Part shown: positions 8,600 through 25,125 of the stretch, one piece after another
Layout: every line of letters starts with the position of its first letter
How positions within the stretch are numbered: position 1 is the stretch's first letter
Origin: Vanilla planifolia
Lineage: Eukaryota; Streptophyta; Magnoliopsida; Asparagales; Orchidaceae
NCBI GenBank assembly: GCA_023846275.1
Contig: CM043878.1
Location: forward strand, 12,593,501-12,657,500
Reading direction: 5' to 3'
DNA length: 64,000 nt
The notes under the pieces: model-generated
The model's input: only the letters and a program-made list of their open reading frames with translations
What the model was told of the DNA's origin: nothing
The model's database searches: none
Position numbers and translations under genes: made by a program

Positions 8600-10495
8600 T
8601 AGAAGAGAAAAATAAAAATTTGAAAATATGGGAGATTCATGACGAAAACTAAATACAATTTTTAGAATTAGAGACTAACATGATGTCATAATATAAAAAA
8701 AATAATTTAATAACACGCTAAAAGAAGCCCAAAAAATCGTGCGGAAATGTTTTTTTTGATAATTCAATTATACAAAAATCATTAGACAATCGACAAGGGT
8801 ACTTTTACTTAAGAAATTTGTAAATTGGATCACGATAAAAATATAAAAAATGCGTCATAATATTTATGGTTTTCTTTAAATTTTAATCGATTATTTAGTT
8901 AAATTGAAAAAAAAAAAAACGATAAAATGTATATGCAGTTGTCTTTATTAATACCATTTGATAATGACTTTTTAAATATATTAAGTACAACTGAATCTTA
9001 AATTCATAAATATATCTGATAATTTTCATAACTTTTTTGAACCTTCAAACGTAATATATTTTCTAAAACTTTACGAATAATTCACATGGAGAAAAAGAGA
9101 TTTTTATTATAAAAAAATTCCTAAAACTAATTATATATATGTGTGTTGATAGTTAATCACAAATATTTTTGTCATTACATTTGTTGAGAAAGGTAGTAAA
9201 ATAATATTTATTTTTCAAAATCTTTTTTTTTAATTAATTCATTTATGTTTAAAAGTTTTTTAATTTTTTTATATTATATTTTTTGTTGTTCTTTTGAATC
9301 ACTATTATTCTTAATAGTATAAAGAAGACATAAAATATATGCAATGAAAATAATTTTAATGATTAAATTTATTTATAAAAAATATAGTATGCATTAACTC
9401 TTATATATTATAATTTATGTTTAATACGTAGAAACCAAATATAATATATATAATATGTTAAGTTAAAAATTACAGTTTTATAATAATATAATCTTGAAAA
9501 TTATGTAATATAATCATATTATTTATATTTGACAAAATAAATTCACTCTACTAACTTAATTTCATATTATAAAACATTTTTTCACTAATAAATTCATTTA
9601 AGTTAGAATTTTTTTAATTTTTTTAATTTTTTTAAATTTTTTAAATATATATTTTATATCACAATTATTCTCAACAATAATAGCTAATATGATGTGTATC
9701 AAGAAGAAAACAATTTTTACAATTAAATTTATTTATCTAAATTTTATTATTTATCATGAATTAGTGAAATGTATAAATATTAATGTTATTTATTTTATAT
9801 TTTTTTAAATAAAAATTGATTATACACATAAAATCAAAAGTAATGTAAAACATATAACATTTTTATTTATTGGTTTCCTAATTAAAAAAAAGAAAAAAAA
9901 ATCAAACTCACAATGCACGTATTTTTTTAGTAGTCATCAATAATGACAATACTTTTATTTTAGTCACACATTATTAAATTATACAATTGTCAAATATCAA
10001 GACAAATGGTGAGTCAATTAAAACAAAATTTCTCCTAAAATATCACAATTTTGTGGGGTTATCATTTGCATAAGTCGCATATTATATTATATATAAAAAA
10101 TATAAAATGATAAACAATTCTAGAATATGTGAATATTACAATAATTATGAACGTAGAATATTCAAAATAATTGTTCGTTTTATATATTTTTAGTATTTCG
10201 ATTTTTCAGTATGATTTATTTTTTATTTTTTATTATTCTTCTATTTTTTTTGTTTTTTAATAATTTAAAATCTTAATTTTTATTTAGAAATAATAAAATT
10301 TTTTAAATTTATATCATTATTTTTTATTAACAATTGATTTAATAATTTTAATGAAGAGGTTCATGTTTTGATATAGATATTTACATAAAATCCAAAACTT
10401 TAATTTATTCCTAATAAATAATAGTTTAATATTTATTTTGAAATGCTTTTGAAAACAGGCAGCGTAATTTATATTTTTCCGAACTTCGAAAAAAG

Positions 10496-10528
<33 letters not shown>

Positions 10529-10953
10529 TACGTTTTAGCAATGCACTTTTTTTTTTGGGTGTGTCCCGCACAATAACAACTCGTACAATTATAGGACCGT
10601 CCGCATAAACGTCATGATGCGGACGCCGAAAATGGCCAAAATCCGTGAGCTAACACTCGCGGTTTTTCTGCGAAATCGCCGAATCCGAAGGGTTATTCAG
10701 TTTTGCAATGTCGCACGGAACTTTTATGCGGACACCCGCAAAACTACGAAAGCGACAAACATGCGACGTTTGTTTATTGGGTAATATCTCCACGTTTTTA
10801 TTTTTAAATGTTTAGGGTACTAGGTTATTTGTAAAATGTTTTCTAAATTTTTCTATTGGTGAAATATCAAAACAATTTTCATAATTTTTTTAATAATTAA
10901 TATTAATATTTTCTAAAAAAATATATTTTAAATAAATATTATTTTTTCTCTCT
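7303..10953 (+). repeat. Array unit 3 (3651 bp)
   Basis: Module A core 7477-7652, (TA)18 8559-8594, A28 tract before module B core at 10562-10781. A private 3-bp deletion lies near 8775, in the spacer after the TA tract. Otherwise it matches unit 1 closely. Confidence 0.95.
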
Positions 10954-12202
10954 ATCTTTCTATTTCTTCATTTTTTGTCTTTTATTTTATTAATAAATAG
11001 ATTTTTATATTTACCTTGCAAATTTCTCTCTAAAATTAATATGATATGCATAATAATTGTTATTAAAATATATATTTATTTATAGCCATTCATTCTTTTG
11101 CAAAAATACTTCCGTTTATTTATTATATGTCCCGCACCGTACAAAATATAAATTGTATGCATATGGCCGCATATTTGATGTATGCGGACGCAAAAAAACC
11201 GTAAAACCCGTGAGCGAACCATCACGGATTTCTGCAGAAATTTGCCATGCAGCGGGTGCCAAATTTTGTGACGGTCGCATAGAACGTTCTATGCGGAACG
11301 GCTTAATATAAAAACATCTATTCTTATGCGGCTTAATTGTAGGATTCTCGGCGTTTTCCTTTTTTCCAATTTAAATATTTATGATTAGAGTTTATAAAAT
11401 ATTAATTTATTTTTTATAACATGGAGAAGGAAGAAAATTTCTTTTGAATATTTTAATTTAGCAGAAATGTAGTCTAATTATTTTTAAAATTTTTTTATTT
11501 AAAAATATAAATAAAAAAATAATCTCAAAAGAAATATTATCGTTATATATTAGTTTTTTATTTTTAAAATGAAATCCTAAAATATTAATTGAAAAATAAA
11601 AATATAAAATTATTTTTTCCTTTTATCAATAATATAATTTACTTGTTTATCATTCATGTTACAAAGAAAATTAACAAGGGATCGTTCTCGTGATCCACGA
11701 TTCATATAAATATATTTATAATGAGTAGAGAAAATAAATATAAAATTTAAAACCTAAATAATATTCGCAACTTGATAAAATGGCTCAACGAATTAAATAG
11801 AATTATATGCGAACAGAATCCCAAAATTTAAGTATAGTATACTACAAAAATGTAATAAAGGCTTCTTCGTAATTCACTTACGGCTATCAAATTATAAAAA
11901 AAATTAACAAATAAATTTTTACGGAAGCATTCGATAATATGAGCAGCCAAACGAAACTGCAAAAATTACTCGATAAATAAACGAATAAATATATTTATTA
12001 ATACACATATTTATTTATTTTTCTTCTTTCAATATTAAATCAAAGTATTATGATAAATAACTATTTTAATTATTTATTAGTTCAATGTTTTATTTTAAAA
12101 ACAAAAACTCTAAAATTTCTTTCATATATTAAAAGTAAAGAGTGGATATTAGTTTTCATATCGATTATATAATATAATTGTCATTAATATTTTAAATTAA
12201 TA

Positions 12203-12247
<45 letters not shown>

Positions 12248-14146
12248 TAGAAGAGAAAAATAAAAATTTGAAAATATGGGAGATTCATGACGAAAACTAA
12301 ATACAATTTTTAGAATTAGAGACTAACATGATGTCATAATATAAAAAAAATAATTTAATAACACGCTAAAAGAAGCCCAAAAAATCGTGCGGAAATGTTT
12401 TTTTTGATAATTCAATTATACAAACTAAATCATTAGACAATCGACAAGGGTACTTTTACTTAAGAAATTTGTAAATTGGATCACGATAAAAATATAAAAA
12501 ATGCGTCATAATATTTATGGTTTTCTTTAAATTTTAATCGATTATTTAGTTAAATTGAAAAAAAAAAAAACGATAAAATGTATATGCAGTTGTCTTTATT
12601 AATACCATTTGATAATGACTTTTTAAATATATTAAGTACAACTGAATCTTAAATTCATAAATATATCTGATAATTTTCATAACTTTTTTGAACCTTCAAA
12701 CGTAATATATTTTCTAAAACTTTACGAATAATTCACATGGAGAAAAAGAGATTTTTATTATAAAAAAATTCCTAAAACTAATTATATATATGTGTGTTGA
12801 TAGTTAATCACAAATATTTTTGTCATTACATTTGTTGAGAAAGGTAGTAAAATAATATTTATTTTTCAAAATCTTTTTTTTTAATTAATTCATTTATGTT
12901 TAAAAGTTTTTTAATTTTTTTATATTATATTTTTTGTTGTTCTTTTGAATCACTATTATTCTTAATAGTATAAAGAAGACATAAAATATATGCAATGAAA
13001 ATAATTTTAATGATTAAATTTATTTATAAAAAATATAGTATGCATTAACTCTTATATATTATAATTTATGTTTAATACGTAGAAACCAAATATAATATAT
13101 ATAATATGTTAAGTTAAAAATTACAGTTTTATAATAATATAATCTTGAAAATTATGTAATATAATCATATTATTTATATTTGACAAAATAAATTCACTCT
13201 ACTAACTTAATTTCATATTATAAAACATTTTTTCACTAATAAATTCATTTAAGTTAGAATTTTTTTAATTTTTTTAATTTTTTTAAATTTTTTAAATATA
13301 TATTTTATATCACAATTATTCTCAACAATAATAGCTAATATGATGTGTATCAAGAAGAAAACAATTTTTACAATTAAATTTATTTATCTAAATTTTATTA
13401 TTTATCATGAATTAGTGAAATGTATAAATATTAATGTTATTTATTTTATATTTTTTTAAATAAAAATTGATTATACACATAAAATCAAAAGTAATGTAAA
13501 ACATATAACATTTTTATTTATTGGTTTCCTAATTAAAAAAAAGAAAAAAAAATCAAACTCACAATGCACGTATTTTTTTAGTAGTCATCAATAATGACAA
13601 TACTTTTATTTTAGTCACACATTATTAAATTATACAATTGTCAAATATCAAGACAAATGGTGAGTCAATTAAAACAAAATTTCTCCTAAAATATCACAAT
13701 TTTGTGGGGTTATCATTTGCATAAGTCGCATATTATATTATATATAAAAAATATAAAATGATAAACAATTCTAGAATATGTGAATATTACAATAATTATG
13801 AACGTAGAATATTCAAAATAATTGTTCGTTTTATATATTTTTAGTATTTCGATTTTTCAGTATGATTTATTTTTTATTTTTTATTATTCTTCTATTTTTT
13901 TTGTTTTTTAATAATTTAAAATCTTAATTTTTATTTAGAAATAATAAAATTTTTTAAATTTATATCATTATTTTTTATTAACAATTGATTTAATAATTTT
14001 AATGAAGAGGTTCATGTTTTGATATAGATATTTACATAAAATCCAAAACTTTAATTTATTCCTAATAAATAATAGTTTAATATTTATTTTGAAATGCTTT
14101 TGAAAACAGGCAGCGTAATTTATATTTTTCCGAACTTCGAAAAAAG

Positions 14147-14179
<33 letters not shown>

Positions 14180-14604
14180 TACGTTTTAGCAATGCACTTT
14201 TTTTTTTGGGTGTGTCCCGCACAATAACAACTCGTACAATTATAGGACCGTCCGCATAAACGTCATGATGCGGACGCCGAAAATGGCCAAAATCCGTGAG
14301 CTAACACTCGCGGTTTTTCTGCGAAATCGCCGAATCCGAAGGGTTATTCAGTTTTGCAATGTCGCACGGAACTTTTATGCGGACACCCGCAAAACTACGA
14401 AAGCGACAAACATGCGACGTTTGTTTATTGGGTAATATCTCCACGTTTTTATTTTTAAATGTTTAGGGTACTAGGTTATTTGTAAAATGTTTTCTAAATT
14501 TTTCTATTGGTGAAATATCAAAACAATTTTCATAATTTTTTTAATAATTAATATTAATATTTTCTAAAAAAATATATTTTAAATAAATATTATTTTTTCT
14601 CTCT
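10954..14604 (+). repeat. Array unit 4 (3651 bp)
   Basis: Module A core 11128-11303, TA tract about 18 repeats at 12207-12242, A28 tract, module B core 14213-14432. The left edge of the TA tract is altered: the usual AATTAATATA entry has become AATTATATA, as expected from slippage at the microsatellite border. Confidence 0.95.
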
Positions 14605-15855
14605 ATCTTTCTATTTCTTCATTTTTTGTCTTTTATTTTATTAATAAATAGATTTTTATATTTACCTTGCAAATTTCTCTCTAAAATTAATATGATATGC
14701 ATAATAATTGTTATTAAAATATATATTTATTTATAGCCATTCATTCTTTTGCAAAAATACTTCCGTTTATTTATTATATGTCCCGCACCGTACAAAATAT
14801 AAATTGTATGCATATGGCCGCATATTTGATGTATGCGGACGCAAAAAAACCGTAAAACCCGTGAGCGAACCATCACGGATTTCTGCAGAAATTTGCCATG
14901 CAGCGGGTGCCAAATTTTGTGACGGTCGCATAGAACGTTCTATGCGGAACGGCTTAATATAAAAACATCTATTCTTATGCGGCTTAATTGTAGGATTCTC
15001 GGCGTTTTCCTTTTTTCCAATTTAAATATTTATGATTAGAGTTTATAAAATATTAATTTATTTTTTATAACATGGAGAAGGAAGAAAATTTCTTTTGAAT
15101 ATTTTAATTTAGCAGAAATGTAGTCTAATTATTTTTAAAATTTTTTTATTTAAAAATATAAATAAAAAAATAATCTCAAAAGAAATATTATCGTTATATA
15201 TTAGTTTTTTATTTTTAAAATGAAATCCTAAAATATTAATTGAAAAATAAAAATATAAAATTATTTTTTCCTTTTATCAATAATATAATTTACTTGTTTA
15301 TCATTCATGTTACAAAGAAAATTAACAAGGGATCGTTCTCGTGATCCACGATTCATATAAATATATTTATAATGAGTAGAGAAAATAAATATAAAATTTA
15401 AAACCTAAATAATATTCGCAACTTGATAAAATGGCTCAACGAATTAAATAGAATTATATGCGAACAGAATCCCAAAATTTAAGTATAGTATACTACAAAA
15501 ATGTAATAAAGGCTTCTTCGTAATTCACTTACGGCTATCAAATTATAAAAAAAATTAACAAATAAATTTTTACGGAAGCATTCGATAATATGAGCAGCCA
15601 AACGAAACTGCAAAAATTACTCGATAAATAAACGAATAAATATATTTATTAATACACATATTTATTTATTTTTCTTCTTTCAATATTAAATCAAAGTATT
15701 ATGATAAATAACTATTTTAATTATTTATTAGTTCAATGTTTTATTTTAAAAACAAAAACTCTAAAATTTCTTTCATATATTAAAAGTAAAGAGTGGATAT
15801 TAGTTTTCATATCGATTATATAATATAATTGTCATTAATATTTTAAATTAATATA

Positions 15856-15895
<40 letters not shown>

Positions 15896-17793
15896 TAGAA
15901 GAGAAAAATAAAAATTTGAAAATATGGGAGATTCATGACGAAAACTAAATACAATTTTTAGAATTAGAGACTAACATGATGTCATAATATAAAAAAAATA
16001 ATTTAATAACACGCTAAAAGAAGCCCAAAAAATCGTGCGGAAATGTTTTTTTTGATAATTCAATTATACAAACTAAATCATTAGACAATCGACAAGGGTA
16101 CTTTTACTTAAGAAATTTGTAAATTGGATCACGATAAAAATATAAAAAATGCGTCATAATATTTATGGTTTTCTTTAAATTTTAATCGATTATTTAGTTA
16201 AATTGAAAAAAAAAAAAACGATAAAATGTATATGCAGTTGTCTTTATTAATACCATTTGATAATGACTTTTTAAATATATTAAGTACAACTGAATCTTAA
16301 ATTCATAAATATATCTGATAATTTTCATAACTTTTTTGAACCTTCAAACGTAATATATTTTCTAAAACTTTACGAATAATTCACATGGAGAAAAAGAGAT
16401 TTTTATTATAAAAAAATTCCTAAAACTAATTATATATATGTGTGTTGATAGTTAATCACAAATATTTTTGTCATTACATTTTTGAGAAAGGTAGTAAAAT
16501 AATATTTATTTTTCAAAATCTTTTTTTTTAATTAATTCATTTATGTTTAAAAGTTTTTTAATTTTTTTATATTATATTTTTTGTTGTTCTTTTGAATCAC
16601 TATTATTCTTAATAGTATAAAGAAGACATAAAATATATGCAATGAAAATAATTTTAATGATTAAATTTATTTATAAAAAATATAGTATGCATTAACTCTT
16701 ATATATTATAATTTATGTTTAATACGTAGAAACCAAATATAATATATATAATATGTTAAGTTAAAAATTACAGTTTTATAATAATATAATCTTGAAAATT
16801 ATGTAATATAATCATATTATTTATATTTGACAAAATAAATTCACTCTACTAACTTAATTTCATATTATAAAACATTTTTTCACTAATAAATTCATTTAAG
16901 TTAGAATTTTTTTAATTTTTTTAATTTTTTTAAATTTTTTAAATATATATTTTATATCACAATTATTCTCAACAATAATAGCTAATATGATGTGTATCAA
17001 GAAGAAAACAATTTTTACAATTAAATTTATTTATCTAAATTTTATTATTTATCATGAATTAGTGAAATGTATAAATATTAATGTTATTTATTTTATATTT
17101 TTTTAAATAAAAATTGATTATACACATAAAATCAAAAGTAATGTAAAACATATAACATTTTTATTTATTGGTTTCCTAATTAAAAAAAAGAAAAAAAAAT
17201 CAAACTCACAATGCACGTATTTTTTTAGTAGTCATCAATAATGACAATACTTTTATTTTAGTCACACATTATTAAATTATACAATTGTCAAATATCAAGA
17301 CAAATGGTGAGTCAATTAAAACAAAATTTCTCCTAAAATATCACAATTTTGTGGGGTTATCATTTGCATAAGTCGCATATTATATTATATATAAAAAATA
17401 TAAAATGATAAACAATTCTAGAATATGTGAATATTACAATAATTATGAACGTAGAATATTCAAAATAATTGTTCGTTTTATATATTTTTAGTATTTCGAT
17501 TTTTCAGTATGATTTATTTTTTATTTTTTATTATTCTTCTATTTTTTTTGTTTTTTAATAATTTAAAATCTTAATTTTTATTTAGAAATAATAAAATTTT
17601 TTAAATTTATATCATTATTTTTTATTAACAATTGATTTAATAATTTTAATGAAGAGGTTCATGTTTTGATATAGATATTTACATAAAATCCAAAACTTTA
17701 ATTTATTCCTAATAAATAATAGTTTAATATTTATTTTGAAATGCTTTTGAAAACAGGCAGCGTAATTTATATTTTTCCGAACTTCGAAAAAAG

Positions 17794-17826
<33 letters not shown>

Positions 17827-18251
17827 TACGTTTTAGCAATGCACTTTTTTTTTTGGGTGTGTCCCGCACAATAACAACTCGTACAATTATAGGACCGTCC
17901 GCATAAACGTCATGATGCGGACGCCGAAAATGGCCAAAATCCGTGAGCTAACACTCGCGGTTTTTCTGCGAAATCGCCGAATCCGAAGGGTTATTCAGTT
18001 TTGCAATGTCGCACGGAACTTTTATGCGGACACCCGCAAAACTACGAAAGCGACAAACATGCGACGTTTGTTTATTGGGTAATATCTCCACGTTTTTATT
18101 TTTAAATGTTTAGGGTACTAGGTTATTTGTAAAATGTTTTCTAAATTTTTCTATTGGTGAAATATCAAAACAATTTTCATAATTTTTTTAATAATTAATA
18201 TTAATATTTTCTAAAAAAATATATTTTAAATAAATATTATTTTTTCTCTCT
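14605..18251 (+). repeat. Array unit 5 (3647 bp)
   Basis: Module A core 14779-14954, (TA)15 15861-15890, A28 tract, module B core 17860-18079. It carries a 1-bp deletion (loss of G) near 16481 that is shared only with unit 7, suggesting common descent of these two non-adjacent units. Confidence 0.95.
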
Positions 18252-19502
18252 ATCTTTCTATTTCTTCATTTTTTGTCTTTTATTTTATTAATAAATAGAT
18301 TTTTATATTTACCTTGCAAATTTCTCTCTAAAATTAATATGATATGCATAATAATTGTTATTAAAATATATATTTATTTATAGCCATTCATTCTTTTGCA
18401 AAAATACTTCCGTTTATTTATTATATGTCCCGCACCGTACAAAATATAAATTGTATGCATATGGCCGCATATTTGATGTATGCGGACGCAAAAAAACCGT
18501 AAAACCCGTGAGCGAACCATCACGGATTTCTGCAGAAATTTGCCATGCAGCGGGTGCCAAATTTTGTGACGGTCGCATAGAACGTTCTATGCGGAACGGC
18601 TTAATATAAAAACATCTATTCTTATGCGGCTTAATTGTAGGATTCTCGGCGTTTTCCTTTTTTCCAATTTAAATATTTATGATTAGAGTTTATAAAATAT
18701 TAATTTATTTTTTATAACATGGAGAAGGAAGAAAATTTCTTTTGAATATTTTAATTTAGCAGAAATGTAGTCTAATTATTTTTAAAATTTTTTTATTTAA
18801 AAATATAAATAAAAAAATAATCTCAAAAGAAATATTATCGTTATATATTAGTTTTTTATTTTTAAAATGAAATCCTAAAATATTAATTGAAAAATAAAAA
18901 TATAAAATTATTTTTTCCTTTTATCAATAATATAATTTACTTGTTTATCATTCATGTTACAAAGAAAATTAACAAGGGATCGTTCTCGTGATCCACGATT
19001 CATATAAATATATTTATAATGAGTAGAGAAAATAAATATAAAATTTAAAACCTAAATAATATTCGCAACTTGATAAAATGGCTCAACGAATTAAATAGAA
19101 TTATATGCGAACAGAATCCCAAAATTTAAGTATAGTATACTACAAAAATGTAATAAAGGCTTCTTCGTAATTCACTTACGGCTATCAAATTATAAAAAAA
19201 ATTAACAAATAAATTTTTACGGAAGCATTCGATAATATGAGCAGCCAAACGAAACTGCAAAAATTACTCGATAAATAAACGAATAAATATATTTATTAAT
19301 ACACATATTTATTTATTTTTCTTCTTTCAATATTAAATCAAAGTATTATGATAAATAACTATTTTAATTATTTATTAGTTCAATGTTTTATTTTAAAAAC
19401 AAAAACTCTAAAATTTCTTTCATATATTAAAAGTAAAGAGTGGATATTAGTTTTCATATCGATTATATAATATAATTGTCATTAATATTTTAAATTAATA
19501 TA

Positions 19503-19542
<40 letters not shown>

Positions 19543-21441
19543 TAGAAGAGAAAAATAAAAATTTGAAAATATGGGAGATTCATGACGAAAACTAAATACA
19601 ATTTTTAGAATTAGAGACTAACATGATGTCATAATATAAAAAAAATAATTTAATAACACGCTAAAAGAAGCCCAAAAAATCGTGCGGAAATGTTTTTTTT
19701 GATAATTCAATTATACAAACTAAATCATTAGACAATCGACAAGGGTACTTTTACTTAAGAAATTTGTAAATTGGATCACGATAAAAATATAAAAAATGCG
19801 TCATAATATTTATGGTTTTCTTTAAATTTTAATCGATTATTTAGTTAAATTGAAAAAAAAAAAAACGATAAAATGTATATGCAGTTGTCTTTATTAATAC
19901 CATTTGATAATGACTTTTTAAATATATTAAGTACAACTGAATCTTAAATTCATAAATATATCTGATAATTTTCATAACTTTTTTGAACCTTCAAACGTAA
20001 TATATTTTCTAAAACTTTACGAATAATTCACATGGAGAAAAAGAGATTTTTATTATAAAAAAATTCCTAAAACTAATTATATATATGTGTGTTGATAGTT
20101 AATCACAAATATTTTTGTCATTACATTTGTTGAGAAAGGTAGTAAAATAATATTTATTTTTCAAAATCTTTTTTTTTAATTAATTCATTTATGTTTAAAA
20201 GTTTTTTAATTTTTTTATATTATATTTTTTGTTGTTCTTTTGAATCACTATTATTCTTAATAGTATAAAGAAGACATAAAATATATGCAATGAAAATAAT
20301 TTTAATGATTAAATTTATTTATAAAAAATATAGTATGCATTAACTCTTATATATTATAATTTATGTTTAATACGTAGAAACCAAATATAATATATATAAT
20401 ATGTTAAGTTAAAAATTACAGTTTTATAATAATATAATCTTGAAAATTATGTAATATAATCATATTATTTATATTTGACAAAATAAATTCACTCTACTAA
20501 CTTAATTTCATATTATAAAACATTTTTTCACTAATAAATTCATTTAAGTTAGAATTTTTTTAATTTTTTTAATTTTTTTAAATTTTTTAAATATATATTT
20601 TATATCACAATTATTCTCAACAATAATAGCTAATATGATGTGTATCAAGAAGAAAACAATTTTTACAATTAAATTTATTTATCTAAATTTTATTATTTAT
20701 CATGAATTAGTGAAATGTATAAATATTAATGTTATTTATTTTATATTTTTTTAAATAAAAATTGATTATACACATAAAATCAAAAGTAATGTAAAACATA
20801 TAACATTTTTATTTATTGGTTTCCTAATTAAAAAAAAGAAAAAAAAATCAAACTCACAATGCACGTATTTTTTTAGTAGTCATCAATAATGACAATACTT
20901 TTATTTTAGTCACACATTATTAAATTATACAATTGTCAAATATCAAGACAAATGGTGAGTCAATTAAAACAAAATTTCTCCTAAAATATCACAATTTTGT
21001 GGGGTTATCATTTGCATAAGTCGCATATTATATTATATATAAAAAATATAAAATGATAAACAATTCTAGAATATGTGAATATTACAATAATTATGAACGT
21101 AGAATATTCAAAATAATTGTTCGTTTTATATATTTTTAGTATTTCGATTTTTCAGTATGATTTATTTTTTATTTTTTATTATTCTTCTATTTTTTTTGTT
21201 TTTTAATAATTTAAAATCTTAATTTTTATTTAGAAATAATAAAATTTTTTAAATTTATATCATTATTTTTTATTAACAATTGATTTAATAATTTTAATGA
21301 AGAGGTTCATGTTTTGATATAGATATTTACATAAAATCCAAAACTTTAATTTATTCCTAATAAATAATAGTTTAATATTTATTTTGAAATGCTTTTGAAA
21401 ACAGGCAGCGTAATTTATATTTTTCCGAACTTCGAAAAAAG

Positions 21442-21474
<33 letters not shown>

Positions 21475-21899
21475 TACGTTTTAGCAATGCACTTTTTTTT
21501 TTGGGTGTGTCCCGCACAATAACAACTCGTACAATTATAGGACCGTCCGCATAAACGTCATGATGCGGACGCCGAAAATGGCCAAAATCCGTGAGCTAAC
21601 ACTCGCGGTTTTTCTGCGAAATCGCCGAATCCGAAGGGTTATTCAGTTTTGCAATGTCGCACGGAACTTTTATGCGGACACCCGCAAAACTACGAAAGCG
21701 ACAAACATGCGACGTTTGTTTATTGGGTAATATCTCCACGTTTTTATTTTTAAATGTTTAGGGTACTAGGTTATTTGTAAAATGTTTTCTAAATTTTTCT
21801 ATTGGTGAAATATCAAAACAATTTTCATAATTTTTTTAATAATTAATATTAATATTTTCTAAAAAAATATATTTTAAATAAATATTATTTTTTCTCTCT
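18252..21899 (+). repeat. Array unit 6 (3648 bp)
   Basis: Module A core 18426-18601, (TA)15 19508-19537, A28 tract, module B core 21508-21727. I noticed no private substitutions; it looks close to the array consensus. It lacks the G deletion that its neighbours on both sides (units 5 and 7) carry. Confidence 0.95.
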
Positions 21900-23150
21900 A
21901 TCTTTCTATTTCTTCATTTTTTGTCTTTTATTTTATTAATAAATAGATTTTTATATTTACCTTGCAAATTTCTCTCTAAAATTAATATGATATGCATAAT
22001 AATTGTTATTAAAATATATATTTATTTATAGCCATTCATTCTTTTGCAAAAATACTTCCGTTTATTTATTATATGTCCCGCACCGTACAAAATATAAATT
22101 GTATGCATATGGCCGCATATTTGATGTATGCGGACGCAAAAAAACCGTAAAACCCGTGAGCGAACCATCACGGATTTCTGCAGAAATTTGCCATGCAGCG
22201 GGTGCCAAATTTTGTGACGGTCGCATAGAACGTTCTATGCGGAACGGCTTAATATAAAAACATCTATTCTTATGCGGCTTAATTGTAGGATTCTCGGCGT
22301 TTTCCTTTTTTCCAATTTAAATATTTATGATTAGAGTTTATAAAATATTAATTTATTTTTTATAACATGGAGAAGGAAGAAAATTTCTTTTGAATATTTT
22401 AATTTAGCAGAAATGTAGTCTAATTATTTTTAAAATTTTTTTATTTAAAAATATAAATAAAAAAATAATCTCAAAAGAAATATTATCGTTATATATTAGT
22501 TTTTTATTTTTAAAATGAAATCCTAAAATATTAATTGAAAAATAAAAATATAAAATTATTTTTTCCTTTTATCAATAATATAATTTACTTGTTTATCATT
22601 CATGTTACAAAGAAAATTAACAAGGGATCGTTCTCGTGATCCACGATTCATATAAATATATTTATAATGAGTAGAGAAAATAAATATAAAATTTAAAACC
22701 TAAATAATATTCGCAACTTGATAAAATGGCTCAACGAATTAAATAGAATTATATGCGAACAGAATCCCAAAATTTAAGTATAGTATACTACAAAAATGTA
22801 ATAAAGGCTTCTTCGTAATTCACTTACGGCTATCAAATTATAAAAAAAATTAACAAATAAATTTTTACGGAAGCATTCGATAATATGAGCAGCCAAACGA
22901 AACTGCAAAAATTACTCGATAAATAAACGAATAAATATATTTATTAATACACATATTTATTTATTTTTCTTCTTTCAATATTAAATCAAAGTATTATGAT
23001 AAATAACTATTTTAATTATTTATTAGTTCAATGTTTTATTTTAAAAACAAAAACTCTAAAATTTCTTTCATATATTAAAAGTAAAGAGTGGATATTAGTT
23101 TTCATATCGATTATATAATATAATTGTCATTAATATTTTAAATTAATATA

Positions 23151-23194
<44 letters not shown>

Positions 23195-25092
23195 TAGAAG
23201 AGAAAAATAAAAATTTGAAAATATGGGAGATTCATGACGAAAACTAAATACAATTTTTAGAATTAGAGACTAACATGATGTCATAATATAAAAAAAATAA
23301 TTTAATAACACGCTAAAAGAAGCCCAAAAAATCGTGCGGAAATGTTTTTTTTGATAATTCAATTATACAAACTAAATCATTAGACAATCGACAAGGGTAC
23401 TTTTACTTAAGAAATTTGTAAATTGGATCACGATAAAAATATAAAAAATGCGTCATAATATTTATGGTTTTCTTTAAATTTTAATCGATTATTTAGTTAA
23501 ATTGAAAAAAAAAAAAACGATAAAATGTATATGCAGTTGTCTTTATTAATACCATTTGATAATGACTTTTTAAATATATTAAGTACAACTGAATCTTAAA
23601 TTCATAAATATATCTGATAATTTTCATAACTTTTTTGAACCTTCAAACGTAATATATTTTCTAAAACTTTACGAATAATTCACATGGAGAAAAAGAGATT
23701 TTTATTATAAAAAAATTCCTAAAACTAATTATATATATGTGTGTTGATAGTTAATCACAAATATTTTTGTCATTACATTTTTGAGAAAGGTAGTAAAATA
23801 ATATTTATTTTTCAAAATCTTTTTTTTTAATTAATTCATTTATGTTTAAAAGTTTTTTAATTTTTTTATATTATATTTTTTGTTGTTCTTTTGAATCACT
23901 ATTATTCTTAATAGTATAAAGAAGACATAAAATATATGCAATGAAAATAATTTTAATGATTAAATTTATTTATAAAAAATATAGTATGCATTAACTCTTA
24001 TATATTATAATTTATGTTTAATACGTAGAAACCAAATATAATATATATAATATGTTAAGTTAAAAATTACAGTTTTATAATAATATAATCTTGAAAATTA
24101 TGTAATATAATCATATTATTTATATTTGACAAAATAAATTCACTCTACTAACTTAATTTCATATTATAAAACATTTTTTCACTAATAAATTCATTTAAGT
24201 TAGAATTTTTTTAATTTTTTTAATTTTTTTAAATTTTTTAAATATATATTTTATATCACAATTATTCTCAACAATAATAGCTAATATGATGTGTATCAAG
24301 AAGAAAACAATTTTTACAATTAAATTTATTTATCTAAATTTTATTATTTATCATGAATTAGTGAAATGTATAAATATTAATGTTATTTATTTTATATTTT
24401 TTTAAATAAAAATTGATTATACACATAAAATCAAAAGTAATGTAAAACATATAACATTTTTATTTATTGGTTTCCTAATTAAAAAAAAGAAAAAAAAATC
24501 AAACTCACAATGCACGTATTTTTTTAGTAGTCATCAATAATGACAATACTTTTATTTTAGTCACACATTATTAAATTATACAATTGTCAAATATCAAGAC
24601 AAATGGTGAGTCAATTAAAACAAAATTTCTCCTAAAATATCACAATTTTGTGGGGTTATCATTTGCATAAGTCGCATATTATATTATATATAAAAAATAT
24701 AAAATGATAAACAATTCTAGAATATGTGAATATTACAATAATTATGAACGTAGAATATTCAAAATAATTGTTCGTTTTATATATTTTTAGTATTTCGATT
24801 TTTCAGTATGATTTATTTTTTATTTTTTATTATTCTTCTATTTTTTTTGTTTTTTAATAATTTAAAATCTTAATTTTTATTTAGAAATAATAAAATTTTT
24901 TAAATTTATATCATTATTTTTTATTAACAATTGATTTAATAATTTTAATGAAGAGGTTCATGTTTTGATATAGATATTTACATAAAATCCAAAACTTTAA
25001 TTTATTCCTAATAAATAATAGTTTAATATTTATTTTGAAATGCTTTTGAAAACAGGCAGCGTAATTTATATTTTTCCGAACTTCGAAAAAAG

Positions 25093-25125
<33 letters not shown>
